Positions 9,180 to 17,793 of a stretch of DNA of 64,000 nucleotides are shown piece by piece. How positions within the stretch are numbered: position 1 is the stretch's first letter; the number at the start of each line of letters is the position of its first letter. Source of the stretch: Gallaecimonas pentaromativorans (GTDB taxonomy: Bacteria > Pseudomonadota > Gammaproteobacteria > Enterobacterales > Gallaecimonadaceae); assembly GCF_003751625.1 (NCBI RefSeq), contig NZ_RJUL01000002.1, positions 434,001 through 498,000 of the forward strand, in the 5' to 3' direction. The notes beneath the pieces were generated by a model. That model ran no database searches and was not told the DNA's origin. It was given only the letters and a program-made list of their open reading frames with translations. The position numbers and the translations under genes were made by a program.

Positions 9180-10082
9180 ATGGATAAGCTGCTTGCCATG
9201 CGCATGTTTGTTGAGACCGTTGACGCCAAAGGCTTCTCGGCCGCCGCCCGCAAATTGGATATCGCCACCTCGTCGGTATCGCGGATGGTAGACGCCCTGG
9301 AGGCAGAGCTCGGCACCGTGCTGCTCAATCGCTCCACCCGCCAGGTGACCGTATCGGAAGCCGGCATGGCCTATTACCTCAGTGCCCGCCACATTCTCGA
9401 CAGCGTGGTAGAAGCCGACACCGCCATCAAAGACAGCCAGGAAGAGCCTTCTGGGCCATTGCGGGTTTCGGTGCCCTCCGCCTTTGGCCGCGCCATTATC
9501 GCCCCCCATCTAGGCCGCTTTTTGGCCCGCTACCCGCGCCTGGAGCTGGATATCACCCTGACTGACGAGATTGTTGATCTTTTTGCCGAACGGGTGGATT
9601 TATCCATCCGCCTGGGCTCCCCGGCGCCCATGGAAGAGGTGATAAGCCGCCCGGTAGGACACTTCAAACGGCTGGTGGTGGCAAGCTCCGAATACCTAGA
9701 GCGCTGCGGCGAGCCGCAAGAGCCACAGGCCCTTAGCAGCCATGAATGCCTGCGTTTTAACTACGGCGCCGCCAACCAGGTGTGGACCTTTGAAAAGGAT
9801 GGCCAGCAATGGCGCATTCCGGTGCAGGGCCGCACCAAAAGCAACAATATCGAAGTGCTGCAAGAGCTGGCTCGCTCCGGCTACGGGGTGGCGCTGCTGC
9901 CCGACTGGCTGGCTTATAACGACGTTGAAAGCGGCCTGCTGACCCAGCTTTTTCACGATTTTACCGTTAATCCCAACAACGCCAGCGCCGCCATCAGCGC
10001 CCTTTATCTGCCCAATCATCGGGGGTCAAAGCGCGTTAAGGCCTTTATCGAGTTTATTTCCGGCATCCTCGAAGACGCCTAA
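9180..10082 (+). CDS. LysR-family transcriptional regulator
   Basis: A 300-residue LysR regulator with an N-terminal helix-turn-helix (DAKGFSAAARKLDIATSSVSRMVDALEAELG, shown here only for recognition of the class: GFSAAARKLD at about residues 19-28) and a substrate-binding domain from about residue 90. The start at 9180 follows AAGGA by 7 nt; the longer open frame from 9120 lacks a ribosome site. It belongs to the CrgA-like group that often controls adjacent quinone or aldehyde stress genes. It lies directly upstream of the DsbA-like, nemA-like and MFS genes read in the same direction, its likely targets (inference). Confidence 0.9.
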   Translation: MDKLLAMRMFVETVDAKGFSAAARKLDIATSSVSRMVDALEAELGTVLLNRSTRQVTVSEAGMAYYLSARHILDSVVEADTAIKDSQEEPSGPLRVSVPSAFGRAIIAPHLGRFLARYPRLELDITLTDEIVDLFAERVDLSIRLGSPAPMEEVISRPVGHFKRLVVASSEYLERCGEPQEPQALSSHECLRFNYGAANQVWTFEKDGQQWRIPVQGRTKSNNIEVLQELARSGYGVALLPDWLAYNDVESGLLTQLFHDFTVNPNNASAAISALYLPNHRGSKRVKAFIEFISGILEDA

Positions 10083-10214
10083 CCTCGCCCCAAAGCCAGT
10101 GGCGGCAATGGCTTTGCCTTTTATGCAAAGCAACCTTGCCCGCCCGCCCGATTCTCAGCAAAAGGCGCAACACCTACCTTAGGCCCATCCCGACAACCCC
10201 GGAGTGAGCCTGCG

Positions 10215-10853
10215 ATGCGCCCTTTATCCATTGAAGTCTTTGGCGACTTTACCAGTCCCTGGTGCTGGATTGCCGAGCACCGCCTGCACCAGGCCCTTGA
10301 CGAAGCCGGTGCCTTGCAGCAAGCACAGCTTCATTACCGGCCTTTTTTGCAAAACCCCAGCATCCAACCCCAAGGCATAGAGCGGCGCTATTACTGCACC
10401 GCCAAGGCCGGCAGCTGGGCCCGCGCCCAATTGCTGGACGCCCAGGTCAGTGCCGCAGGCCAAGAGCAAGGCCTGGAATTTCGCTTTGACCGCATCAGCA
10501 CCGTGCCCCAAACCCTCGCCGCGCACCTTTTGGTGTGGCAAACCCAGCAATCTGCCCCGGCCAAAACCTCGGCATTGGTGGAGGCCATTTACCACGGTTA
10601 TTTCCACCTGGGCCTGGATATTGGCAAGCACCAAGTGCTGGCCGACATCGCCGCCAGCGTGGGGCTTGACGCAAAGGCCTGCCTCAACGCCCTTAACAAA
10701 GCCCAAGGGCTTAGTGAACTTCGCGTACTGCTGGCTGAAAGCCGAAAGCCAAGTATCGACAAGGTGCCGCTCGTTGATATCGACGGCCACCGGGTCACCG
10801 GCGCGCAGCCGATCAGCGTGTTTCGCCGCGCCATTACCCGCTCTCCCCTTTAA
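10215..10853 (+). CDS. DsbA-family thioredoxin-fold protein, single-Cys active site
   Basis: A 212-residue protein of the FrnE/HCCA-isomerase branch of the DsbA superfamily. The fold is recognisable from the DFTSPWCW start near residue 11 and the C-terminal VPLVDIDGHRVTGAQP strand, which holds the cis-Pro-like region. The usual CxxC is replaced by C-W-I-A, so only one cysteine remains. Such proteins may act as isomerases or glutathione-dependent enzymes rather than dithiol oxidants. No signal peptide is seen, so it is probably cytoplasmic. It is the first gene after the LysR regulator, 30 nt ahead of the ene-reductase. Confidence 0.8.
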   Translation: MRPLSIEVFGDFTSPWCWIAEHRLHQALDEAGALQQAQLHYRPFLQNPSIQPQGIERRYYCTAKAGSWARAQLLDAQVSAAGQEQGLEFRFDRISTVPQTLAAHLLVWQTQQSAPAKTSALVEAIYHGYFHLGLDIGKHQVLADIAASVGLDAKACLNALNKAQGLSELRVLLAESRKPSIDKVPLVDIDGHRVTGAQPISVFRRAITRSPL

Positions 10854-10882
10854 CCCTGACTGCCCTTTTTGAGGACTTCGCT

Positions 10883-12001
10883 ATGACCGCACAACTTAAG
10901 CAACCCATCAACGTAGGTACCCTGACGCTGCCCCACCGGGTCGCCATGGCCCCTTTGACTCGCTCGCGGGCTGGCCAGCCGGGTAACGTACCCACCGCCA
11001 TGAACGTGGAGTACTACCGTCAGCGCGCCAGCGCGGCACTGATCATCACCGAGGCCACCCAGATCTCCCAACAAGGCCAGGGTTATGCCTGGACCCCCGG
11101 AATTCATACCAAGGTACAGATTGATGGCTGGGCCAAGGTAAGCGAGGCTGTCCATCAAGCCCATGGCCGTATTTTCATGCAGCTTTGGCACGTTGGCCGG
11201 GTGTCGCACCCGCAGTTCCAACCCGGTGGCCGCCCGCCGGTGGCCCCCAGCGCCCAAGCCGCGCCCGGTAAAACCTTTATTACCGATGCCAACGGCGAAG
11301 GCATTTGGGCTGATGTGCCGGTGCCAGAAGCGCTGAGTATCAGCGGTATCGACGCCATTGTTGCCGATTACCGCCAGGCCGCCCTTAATGCCATGGCCGC
11401 CGGCATGGACGGGGTGGAGATCCACGCCGGTAACGGTTACTTGCTGGACCAGTTCATCAACAGCGCCTCCAACCTAAGGGACGACCAATACGGCGGCAGC
11501 ATTGAAAACCGCGCCCGCCTGCTGCTGGAGATTGTTGATGCCCTGGTCGAGTTGCTGGGCCCGGGCAAAGTGGCGGTGCGCCTGACCCCCATGGGCCGCT
11601 TTATGGGTATGGGCGACGACACCCCCGAACAAACCTTCGGCTACATCGCCCGCGCCCTGAACGACAAATCCCTGGCTTACCTGCACCTGGTTGAGCCGGT
11701 GATGGTGGGCACGGTACGTGACGACAACATCGACCCGCGCTGGGACGCCATCATCCATCAGCTGCGCCAGGACTACCGTGGCGTGCTGATGCTGGCTGGC
11801 GGTTATGACGCGAAAAGCGCCGAGCAGGCCCTGGCCGATGGCCGCGCCGACATCATCGCCTTTGGCCGACCTTTTATTGCTAACCCGGATCTGCCGCGCC
11901 GCCTGTTTGACGGCCTGGCTCTGAACGCCGGTGACAGCGCCACCTTCTTTGGCGGCGACGCCACAGGCTACATCGACTATCCCGCTTGGGCACAGGAGTA
12001 A
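10883..12001 (+). CDS. Old Yellow Enzyme ene-reductase (NemA-like)
   Basis: A 372-residue FMN-dependent alkene reductase. These enzymes reduce activated C=C bonds, N-ethylmaleimide, nitro compounds and quinones with NADPH. Visible signatures are APLTRSRA near residue 24, the histidine/asparagine pair in EIHAGNGYLLDQF near residue 180, the YGGSIENR block, and FGRPFIANPDLP near the end. GAGG precedes the ATG. It lies between a DsbA-like gene and an MFS exporter, 4 nt upstream of the latter, which fits an electrophile-detoxification role. Confidence 0.92.
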   Translation: MTAQLKQPINVGTLTLPHRVAMAPLTRSRAGQPGNVPTAMNVEYYRQRASAALIITEATQISQQGQGYAWTPGIHTKVQIDGWAKVSEAVHQAHGRIFMQLWHVGRVSHPQFQPGGRPPVAPSAQAAPGKTFITDANGEGIWADVPVPEALSISGIDAIVADYRQAALNAMAAGMDGVEIHAGNGYLLDQFINSASNLRDDQYGGSIENRARLLLEIVDALVELLGPGKVAVRLTPMGRFMGMGDDTPEQTFGYIARALNDKSLAYLHLVEPVMVGTVRDDNIDPRWDAIIHQLRQDYRGVLMLAGGYDAKSAEQALADGRADIIAFGRPFIANPDLPRRLFDGLALNAGDSATFFGGDATGYIDYPAWAQE

Positions 12002-12005
12002 TCCC

Positions 12006-13211
12006 ATGAGCACCCCATCCCAAACCATGAGCCGCGGCCTTATTGCGCTGTTCGCGTTTTGTTGTGGCGCCATCGTCGCCAACATTTACTACGCCCAGCC
12101 GATCATCGAGCTGATGGCGCCCGATGCCAACCTCACTAACAGCACCGCCAGCCTGGTGGTGTCATTAACCCAAATCGGCTACGCCGTGGGCCTGTTCTTC
12201 CTGGTGCCGCTGGCCGATTTGGTGGAGAACCGCAAGCTTATCCTCGCCACCCTGGCGGTAAGTTTTGCAAGCCTTTTAGGCACCGCCTTTGCCGCCCATC
12301 CCAGCACCTTGTTGTTGACCTCGGTGCTGATTGGCCTGAGCTCGGTCGCGGTGCAGATGATCATTCCCCTGGCCGCCCACCTCACCAGTGAGGAAAGCCG
12401 TGGCCGGGTGGTCGGCAGTATCATGAGCGGCCTGCTGCTGGGCATTTTGCTGGCCAGGCCCGCATCCAGCCTGGTGGCCAATTTCTTTGGCTGGCGCGCC
12501 GTATTTATGGTGGCGGCCGGGGTGATGGTGGTGGTAGCCATCGCCGTGGCACTCTTTATGCCGCAGCGCAAACCAAGCCATAGCGCCAGCTACGGCGCCC
12601 TGCTGGCCTCCTTGTGGCATCTTTTTCAGCGCCACCCGGTACTGCGCCAGCGCGCCTTGTACCAGGCGCTGATGTTTGCCGCCTTCAGCCTGTTCTGGAC
12701 CGCCTCACCCATCGCCTTGGCCCGCGAGTACGGCCTGAGCCAAGCGCAAATTGCCGTCTTTGCCCTGGTGGGCGCCATGGGCGCCATCGCGGCTCCCATT
12801 GCCGGGCGTCTGGCCGATGCCGGCCACACCCAGCGCTTGTCGCACTTTGCCAAGCTGCTGGCTGTGGTGGCCTTTGTACCGGGCCTCGTGGCGCTGCAAC
12901 TGCATCTGTCCTTTGGCGTGGTGGCCCTGGCCATCACCGGGGTGCTGCTGGACTTTGCGGTGCAGATGAACATGGTGCTGGGCCAACGGGCCGTCTACGC
13001 CCTAGATCCGGCCAGCCGTGGCCGCCTCAACGCCCTTTACATGACCAGCATCTTTATCGGCGGCGCCGTGGGCTCCTCGGTGGCCGGCAGCCTTTATGAA
13101 CATGCCGGTTGGACCGGGGTTGCCCTGGCCGGGGCTGCCATGCCGGTTATCGCCCTGCTGGTGTTCCTGAAAGTCTCAGCATCAGCCCCGATTGCGGTAA
13201 AGGGAGCCTGA
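12006..13211 (+). CDS. MFS efflux transporter
   Basis: A 401-residue major facilitator with 12 predicted transmembrane segments. The loop 2-3 region reads VPLADLVENRKLI (variant of the GxLaDrxGrr motif A), and a second copy, AGRLADAGHTQR, lies in the C-terminal half. The opening IYYAQPIIELMA is typical of the YnfM/drug-exporter group. I chose the ATG at 12006 because it lies 4 nt after the ene-reductase stop; the open frame extends upstream only inside that gene. It probably exports a toxic small molecule related to the neighbouring reductases (inference). Confidence 0.88.
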   Translation: MSTPSQTMSRGLIALFAFCCGAIVANIYYAQPIIELMAPDANLTNSTASLVVSLTQIGYAVGLFFLVPLADLVENRKLILATLAVSFASLLGTAFAAHPSTLLLTSVLIGLSSVAVQMIIPLAAHLTSEESRGRVVGSIMSGLLLGILLARPASSLVANFFGWRAVFMVAAGVMVVVAIAVALFMPQRKPSHSASYGALLASLWHLFQRHPVLRQRALYQALMFAAFSLFWTASPIALAREYGLSQAQIAVFALVGAMGAIAAPIAGRLADAGHTQRLSHFAKLLAVVAFVPGLVALQLHLSFGVVALAITGVLLDFAVQMNMVLGQRAVYALDPASRGRLNALYMTSIFIGGAVGSSVAGSLYEHAGWTGVALAGAAMPVIALLVFLKVSASAPIAVKGA

Positions 13212-13212
13212 C

Positions 13213-14349
13213 ATGAAAGCCATCATCATCGGCGGTTCACTGGCCGGCCTTTTTACCGCCAACGCATTAACAGCCATCGGCTGGCAAGTTGAGGTGTTTG
13301 AGCGCTCCGAGTCTGAACTGGACAGCCGTGGTGGTGGCATAGTCCTGCAGCCGGAAGTGGTAGAAGCCTTTGTTTTCTCAAGCATCCGCCCCAGCGGCGA
13401 GTTGGGGGTAACGGCGCCGGGCCGCCAATATCTGGACGCATCAGGGCTGATGATAGGTAACGCTCGCCAGCCCCAGATGCAAACGTCCTGGAACCTGCTG
13501 TATGGCTATCTCAAGGGTGCGCTGGACAGCGCCCATTACCACCAGGGCGCCGAGCTCAGCCACTTTGAGCAAGACGAGCACGGCGTCAGGGCTTTCTTTA
13601 GCGATGGGCGCGAGGCCACAGGCGACCTGCTGATTGGCGCCGACGGCCCCGGCTCGGCAGTGCGCAGCCAGCTGCTGCCGGGGCTGGCGCCACAATACGC
13701 CGGTTATCTGGTGTGGCGCGGCTTGGTAGACGAGCACCGCTTGCCGGATTCTGTCGTCAAGGCCCTTGGCGATGATTTTGTGTTCCAGCAAAACCCCGAG
13801 TCGTTGATGCTCCAGTACAAGGTTCCCGGCAGCCACAGCGAGCTAACCCCAGGCCTTAGACGCAACAACTGGCTTTGGTACATCAAGGCCGAAGGCGAAG
13901 CGCTTGAGGCGGCCCTTACCGACAAAAACGGTGTTCGCCGGGGCCATTCGGTGCCGCCTGGCCTGCTGGCCGCCAGTGAAGAGAGCCGTTTTCGCGCCTT
14001 GGCCGACACCCAGCTCAACCCCGCTTTTAAAGAACTGGTGCGCCTGACCGACGACCTCTTCGTGCAAGCCATTTTGGACCTGAAAGTGCCGCGCATGGTC
14101 TTTGGCCGGGCCTTGCTGCTGGGCGATGCCGCCTTTATTCCCCGCCCTCATACCGCCGGCAGCACCGCCAAAGCTGCCGCCAATGCCCTGGCTTTAGCCC
14201 GGGCTCTTCAAAATCACAGCGCCCTTGAACCGGCCCTGGCCCAGTGGCAACAGCAGCAGCTGACCGAGGGCCAACGCATGGTGGACTGGGGCGTGCGTAT
14301 GGGTAACCGCCTGATGGCGATTACTCACTCCAAAGGAGGTGCCAAATGA
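13213..14349 (+). CDS. FAD-dependent monooxygenase
   Basis: A 378-residue class A flavin hydroxylase. The Rossmann motif GGSLAGLFTANAL is at the N-terminus, the DG motif (LIGADGPGSAVR) is near residue 142, and the GD motif (LLLGDAAFIPRPHTAGSTAKAAANA) is near residue 304. It resembles 2,6-dihydroxypyridine 3-monooxygenase-type enzymes, which hydroxylate electron-rich aromatic rings with NAD(P)H and O2. The start is 1 nt after the MFS stop and the stop overlaps the next start by 4 nt, so it is firmly inside the operon. Confidence 0.88.
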   Translation: MKAIIIGGSLAGLFTANALTAIGWQVEVFERSESELDSRGGGIVLQPEVVEAFVFSSIRPSGELGVTAPGRQYLDASGLMIGNARQPQMQTSWNLLYGYLKGALDSAHYHQGAELSHFEQDEHGVRAFFSDGREATGDLLIGADGPGSAVRSQLLPGLAPQYAGYLVWRGLVDEHRLPDSVVKALGDDFVFQQNPESLMLQYKVPGSHSELTPGLRRNNWLWYIKAEGEALEAALTDKNGVRRGHSVPPGLLAASEESRFRALADTQLNPAFKELVRLTDDLFVQAILDLKVPRMVFGRALLLGDAAFIPRPHTAGSTAKAAANALALARALQNHSALEPALAQWQQQQLTEGQRMVDWGVRMGNRLMAITHSKGGAK

Positions 14350-14996
14350 ACACCGCAACCCTGCATTACCTTTACGACCCCTTCTGCGGCTGGTGCTATG
14401 GCGCCGCCCCCATGGTGTCGGCCGCCAGCGAGATAGAGGGCCTTGCCATCAACGCCCATGGCTACGGCCTGGTATCGGGGCCGGACAGCAAGCTGACCTC
14501 ACCGCAGTGGCGCGACTTTGTGCGCCCCCATGAAGAGCGCATCACCGCCTACAGCAAACAAATCTTCTCCCCGGCCTATTTGCAAAACGTGCTGGAAAGC
14601 ACCGAGGTGCGCCTGGACTCCGATCCGCCCATCGCTGCCATGATGGCTGCCGAGGCCCTGGGCGGTCTTGGGGTGGCCATGCTCAAAAGGCTGCAACTGG
14701 CCTACTACCAGCAAGGCCGGCCCATTGCCGAGTTCGATGAGCTGCTAAAAGAAGCCACCGCACTGGGCCTTGACCAAGGCGCCTTTGAAGCCGCTTACAG
14801 CCAGGCCCTTGGCCAGGTGGATAGCCACATCAACGACACCCGCGCCATGGTAGGCCAGCTTGGCCTTAGAGGCGTGCCGGGCTTTGCGCTGGAGCAGGAC
14901 GGTCAATGGCAGGTATTTCCCTTTGGCCATTACCTTAGCCGCCCGGCGCTTTTTAAAGCCGACTTGCAAAAAGCGCTGCAAGGCAGCGCCGAGTAA
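14346..14996 (+). CDS. DsbA-family protein with CGWC active site
   Basis: A 216-residue DsbA-superfamily protein with a redox CxxC in DPFCGWCYGAAP near residue 13 and a GVPGFALE cis-Pro loop near residue 176. It lacks a signal peptide, so it is likely a cytoplasmic FrnE-like oxidoreductase. It is the second DsbA-like gene in this cluster and, unlike the one at 10215, it keeps both cysteines. AGGAGG lies just before the ATG, which overlaps the monooxygenase stop. A strong terminator ends the operon after it. Confidence 0.85.
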   Translation: MNTATLHYLYDPFCGWCYGAAPMVSAASEIEGLAINAHGYGLVSGPDSKLTSPQWRDFVRPHEERITAYSKQIFSPAYLQNVLESTEVRLDSDPPIAAMMAAEALGGLGVAMLKRLQLAYYQQGRPIAEFDELLKEATALGLDQGAFEAAYSQALGQVDSHINDTRAMVGQLGLRGVPGFALEQDGQWQVFPFGHYLSRPALFKADLQKALQGSAE

Positions 14997-15027
14997 AAAA
15001 GCCCGGGCCAGTGCCCGGGCTTTTTTT
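14995..15027 (+). terminator. Terminator closing the redox operon
   Basis: The stem GCCCGGGC / GCCCGGGC, with a CAGT loop, has A6 before it and T7 after it, immediately following the stop codon of the CGWC protein. Confidence 0.92.
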
Positions 15028-15138
15028 GCCGCCAGTCATTCCTCGCTGGAATGAATGATATCGCCGTCACCTCGCTACCGGCGCCACCCGGCCAGAGCCA
15101 CAATGACCCCGTCAATTACACACACCGAGGCAAATACC

Positions 15139-15696
15139 ATGACCACTTTCACTCGCTACAACGAAGACAACGCACCGCAAACCGCCAAACCGCTGCTGGC
15201 CGCCACCAAAAAAGCCTTTGGCTTTGTGCCCAACCTGCAAGGCTACATGGCCGAGTCTCCTGAGCTGCTGGCCGGCTACGGCGCCCTTTGGGATCTGTTT
15301 GGCAAGTCCACCCTCAGCGCCCATGAGCAACAAGTGGTGTATCTGACCAATAACTTCGAGAACAACTGCCACTACTGCATGGCCGGCCACACCACCCTGG
15401 CCCAGATGCAGAAAATGGATCCCGCCGTTATCGATGCGCTGCGCGACGGCTTTGAGCTGCCCGACCCTCGCCTTGAAGCCCTGCACCAGTTTGCCAAAGC
15501 CGTGGTGCAAGAGCGCGGCTTTGTAGGCGACGCCGCCGTCGAGCAGTTTCTGGCCGCCGGCTTTACCCGTCAAAACGTGCTGGAGGTCATCCTCGGCACC
15601 GCCACCAAGCTACTGAGCAACTACACCAACCACATCGTTCACACCCCCCTGGACGACTTCATGAAAGGCAACGAGTGGACCAAACCCACCGCCTGA
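15139..15696 (+). CDS. Carboxymuconolactone decarboxylase / AhpD-like protein
   Basis: A 185-residue AhpD-like alkylhydroperoxidase-fold protein. The catalytic region reads NNCHYCMAGHT near residue 75: a CxxC plus downstream His, the redox site of AhpD-like members. Related proteins reduce peroxides or peroxiredoxins. The ATG at 15139 has GAGG 8 nt upstream; the longer frame from 15055 is not conserved-looking. It is followed by a peroxiredoxin gene 42 nt later, so the pair may form a peroxide-reducing system in which this protein recycles its partner (inference). Confidence 0.85.
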   Translation: MTTFTRYNEDNAPQTAKPLLAATKKAFGFVPNLQGYMAESPELLAGYGALWDLFGKSTLSAHEQQVVYLTNNFENNCHYCMAGHTTLAQMQKMDPAVIDALRDGFELPDPRLEALHQFAKAVVQERGFVGDAAVEQFLAAGFTRQNVLEVILGTATKLLSNYTNHIVHTPLDDFMKGNEWTKPTA

Positions 15697-15738
15697 CCAA
15701 GTTGGCCCCGCCAGGGGCCATCATTAAAGGAGAACGCC

Positions 15739-16389
15739 ATGACCCTGCAAGCCAAACTCGACGCCTTCAAGGCTGACTTCAAAGCCGGTAAGCCGCCCTA
15801 CAATGCCCCGGCCCACATTCACCCCATTATGGAGCGCGCCACTAAAGAGCTGATTGCCAGCGGCGCCGCAGACCGCGCCCTTAAAGCTGGCGACAAGGCC
15901 CCGGCCTTTACCTTGCCAGACCCAGAGGGCAAGGCGGTGAGCAGCAGCGAGCTGCTGGCCAAAGGCCCGCTGGTGCTGAGCTTTTACCGAGGCGTGTGGT
16001 GCCCCTACTGCAATTTTGAACTCCAGGCGCTGCAACAGGCCCTGCCCCAGTACCAAGAACTGGGCGCCAACCTGGTGGCCATCTCCCCGCAAACCCCGGT
16101 CAACAGCCGAAAATCGGTGCGCACCAATAGCCTGGATTTTCCCATCCTCAGCGACAGCGCCAATGAGGTGGCTGCGGCCTTCGGGCTGCGCTTTACCCTG
16201 CCTGACTATCTGGCAGAGCTCTATCGCGCCTTGGGTAACAACCTGCCGATAGTCAACGGCGATGACAGCTGGACCTTACCCATGCCGGCCCGTTATGTGA
16301 TTGGCCGCGACGGCATCATCCGCTACGCTGAGGTCAACCCCGACTACACCCAACGCCCTGAGCCGAGCGATCTGCTGCCTTATCTGTAA
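15739..16389 (+). CDS. Peroxiredoxin-like protein (AhpC/TSA family)
   Basis: A 216-residue thioredoxin-fold peroxidase. The peroxidatic region is FYRGVWCPYCNFEL near residue 85, with CxxC instead of the classic single PxxxTxxC cysteine, as in the 'peroxiredoxin-like' AhpC/TSA subgroup. An N-terminal helical extension of about 50 residues precedes the fold. AAAGGAGAA precedes the ATG. It sits just after the AhpD-like gene and before the second LysR regulator. Confidence 0.88.
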   Translation: MTLQAKLDAFKADFKAGKPPYNAPAHIHPIMERATKELIASGAADRALKAGDKAPAFTLPDPEGKAVSSSELLAKGPLVLSFYRGVWCPYCNFELQALQQALPQYQELGANLVAISPQTPVNSRKSVRTNSLDFPILSDSANEVAAAFGLRFTLPDYLAELYRALGNNLPIVNGDDSWTLPMPARYVIGRDGIIRYAEVNPDYTQRPEPSDLLPYL

Positions 16390-16394
16390 TACAG

Positions 16395-16414
16395 GCCGCC
16401 CCCGGGCGGCTTTT
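16395..16414 (+). terminator. Probable terminator after the peroxiredoxin gene
   Basis: A GCCGCC / GGCGGC hairpin with a short loop and a TTTT tail, 6 nt after the stop codon. The T-tract is short, so termination may be partial. Confidence 0.55.
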
Positions 16415-16470
16415 GCCGTTTGGCAAAAGGCCCTACACTGGCCTCATACTTATTCCCAAAGGGCATACCG

Positions 16471-17388
16471 ATGGACATGCTGGCCGCCATGGAAACCTTT
16501 ACCGCCGTTGTCGATAGCGGCAGCTTCTCAGCCGCTGCCAGGCGCCTTGGGGTTGGCCAGCCGGCAGTGTCCAAAACCATTGCCCAGCTTGAAGAAAAGC
16601 TGGCGGTGCATTTACTCATTCGCTCTACCCGCGGGCTGACCCCAACCGAAGCTGGCCTTGCCTTTTATGAAGGGGCCAGGCGCACCCTCAGTGAAGCTAA
16701 CGAAGCGCAGGTGCTGGCGCGCGGCTCAGGGAGTGGTCTAACAGGGCGCCTTCGGATTTGTGCCGCCGTCACCTTTGCCAGCCTGCACCTGGTGCCAAGG
16801 CTTGGGCCCTTTATGGCCGCCCATCCTGACTTGCAAATCGAAGTGGTGCTGGACGACAGGGCCATCGACCTGGTTGAAGAAGGTATCGACGTGGCGCTGC
16901 GCATGGGCAACCTAGCGGACTCTTCCCTGGTGGCGCGCAAGATCACCAGCGGCAAACGGATGGTGGTGGCCACCCCGGCTTATATTGCCAACCACGGCCG
17001 CCCACAAAGCCCGGCCGAACTGGCCAGTCACCAGGCGGTGATTTACAGCCAGCGCGACGCCGTTGATGTTTGGCGTTTCAATAAAGACGGCAACGAGCAG
17101 CAGGTAAAAGTGCAAGGCCAGCTCAAAGTCAGCGCCGCCCAGGGCCAAAGGGCGGCGGTCCTTGCAGGCCTTGGATTGACCCTCGCCTCACAGTGGATGT
17201 TCCCCGAAGAGCTGGCCTCGGGAGCGGTAGAGGTATTACTGCCCGACTGGCAATTGCCGCCAGTGGACTTATGGGCGGTGTTTCCTGCCGGGCGCAACAG
17301 CACCACCAAGGCCCGGCTGTTTGTAGAATTCGTCCAAGGGCTGTTTGAGCCGCCCTTTGCCCCGCCCGTAACTGCGCCCATAACGTGA
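16471..17388 (+). CDS. LysR-family transcriptional regulator
   Basis: A 305-residue LysR regulator. The helix-turn-helix is at residues 18-37 (SFSAAARRLGVGQPAVSKTI), followed by the linker helix and a periplasmic-binding-like effector domain. The ATG at 16471 is preceded by AAAGGG; the frame is open to 16420 without a ribosome site. It closes the redox gene cluster that begins with another LysR at 9180. Which promoter each regulator controls is not shown by the sequence. Confidence 0.88.
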   Translation: MDMLAAMETFTAVVDSGSFSAAARRLGVGQPAVSKTIAQLEEKLAVHLLIRSTRGLTPTEAGLAFYEGARRTLSEANEAQVLARGSGSGLTGRLRICAAVTFASLHLVPRLGPFMAAHPDLQIEVVLDDRAIDLVEEGIDVALRMGNLADSSLVARKITSGKRMVVATPAYIANHGRPQSPAELASHQAVIYSQRDAVDVWRFNKDGNEQQVKVQGQLKVSAAQGQRAAVLAGLGLTLASQWMFPEELASGAVEVLLPDWQLPPVDLWAVFPAGRNSTTKARLFVEFVQGLFEPPFAPPVTAPIT

Positions 17389-17505
17389 CTAACGATGTAA
17401 CTGGATATTTATCAACCAGTTTCAGCGCCGTTAACAGCCTGGCTGTAAGTAGAGCGAGACAGTGTGGTAGACAATCTGGGCATTCTCTCTGGCGCAGAAA
17501 ACCTT

Positions 17506-17524
17506 TATAGTGAGAACTATTAGC
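17506..17524. promoter_or_regulatory. Candidate Fur box upstream of feoA
   Basis: This 19-bp site matches the classical Fur consensus at 13 of 19 positions by my count and contains TATAGT, a possible -10 element. It lies 24 nt before the feoA ATG, where Fe2+-Fur would block transcription. The wider gap 17389-17547 shows nothing else I can name. Confidence 0.5.
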
Positions 17525-17547
17525 GTTTGTGCTCAAAAGAAAAGCAG

Positions 17548-17793
17548 ATGAATCTAGCCGATGTAAAAAAAGGTCTGCCAGCCATCGTTGTTGACGTGGT
17601 AGACGCCTACGAGCAGGACCCCATCGCCAGGCGCCTTCGGGAACTGGGCTTTGTTGCCGGTGAGCCGGTGCGAGTGGTGGCCCGGGGCCTGCTGGGCGGT
17701 AATCCGCTGGTGGTTCAAGTCGGGGCAACCCGCTTTGCTCTTCGCAAAAAAGAAGCCCAACGCATCCATATTCAAACCGAGTTCGCATCCTGA
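17548..17793 (+). CDS. feoA: Ferrous iron transport protein A
   Basis: An 81-residue SH3-fold protein that works with FeoB in Fe2+ uptake at the inner membrane. Typical features are LADVKKGLPAIV, the LRELGFVAGEPVRVV block and the closing GATRFALRKKEAQRI. I use the ATG at 17548; a TTG 21 nt upstream is in frame. The stop overlaps the feoB ATG by 1 nt (TGATG). Confidence 0.93.
   Translation: MNLADVKKGLPAIVVDVVDAYEQDPIARRLRELGFVAGEPVRVVARGLLGGNPLVVQVGATRFALRKKEAQRIHIQTEFAS

Noticed and set aside
15704..15720. Terminator between the AhpD-like gene and the peroxiredoxin gene
   Set aside because: A GGCCCC / GGGGCC hairpin is present but it is followed by ATCATT, not a T-run. The two genes are probably co-transcribed.
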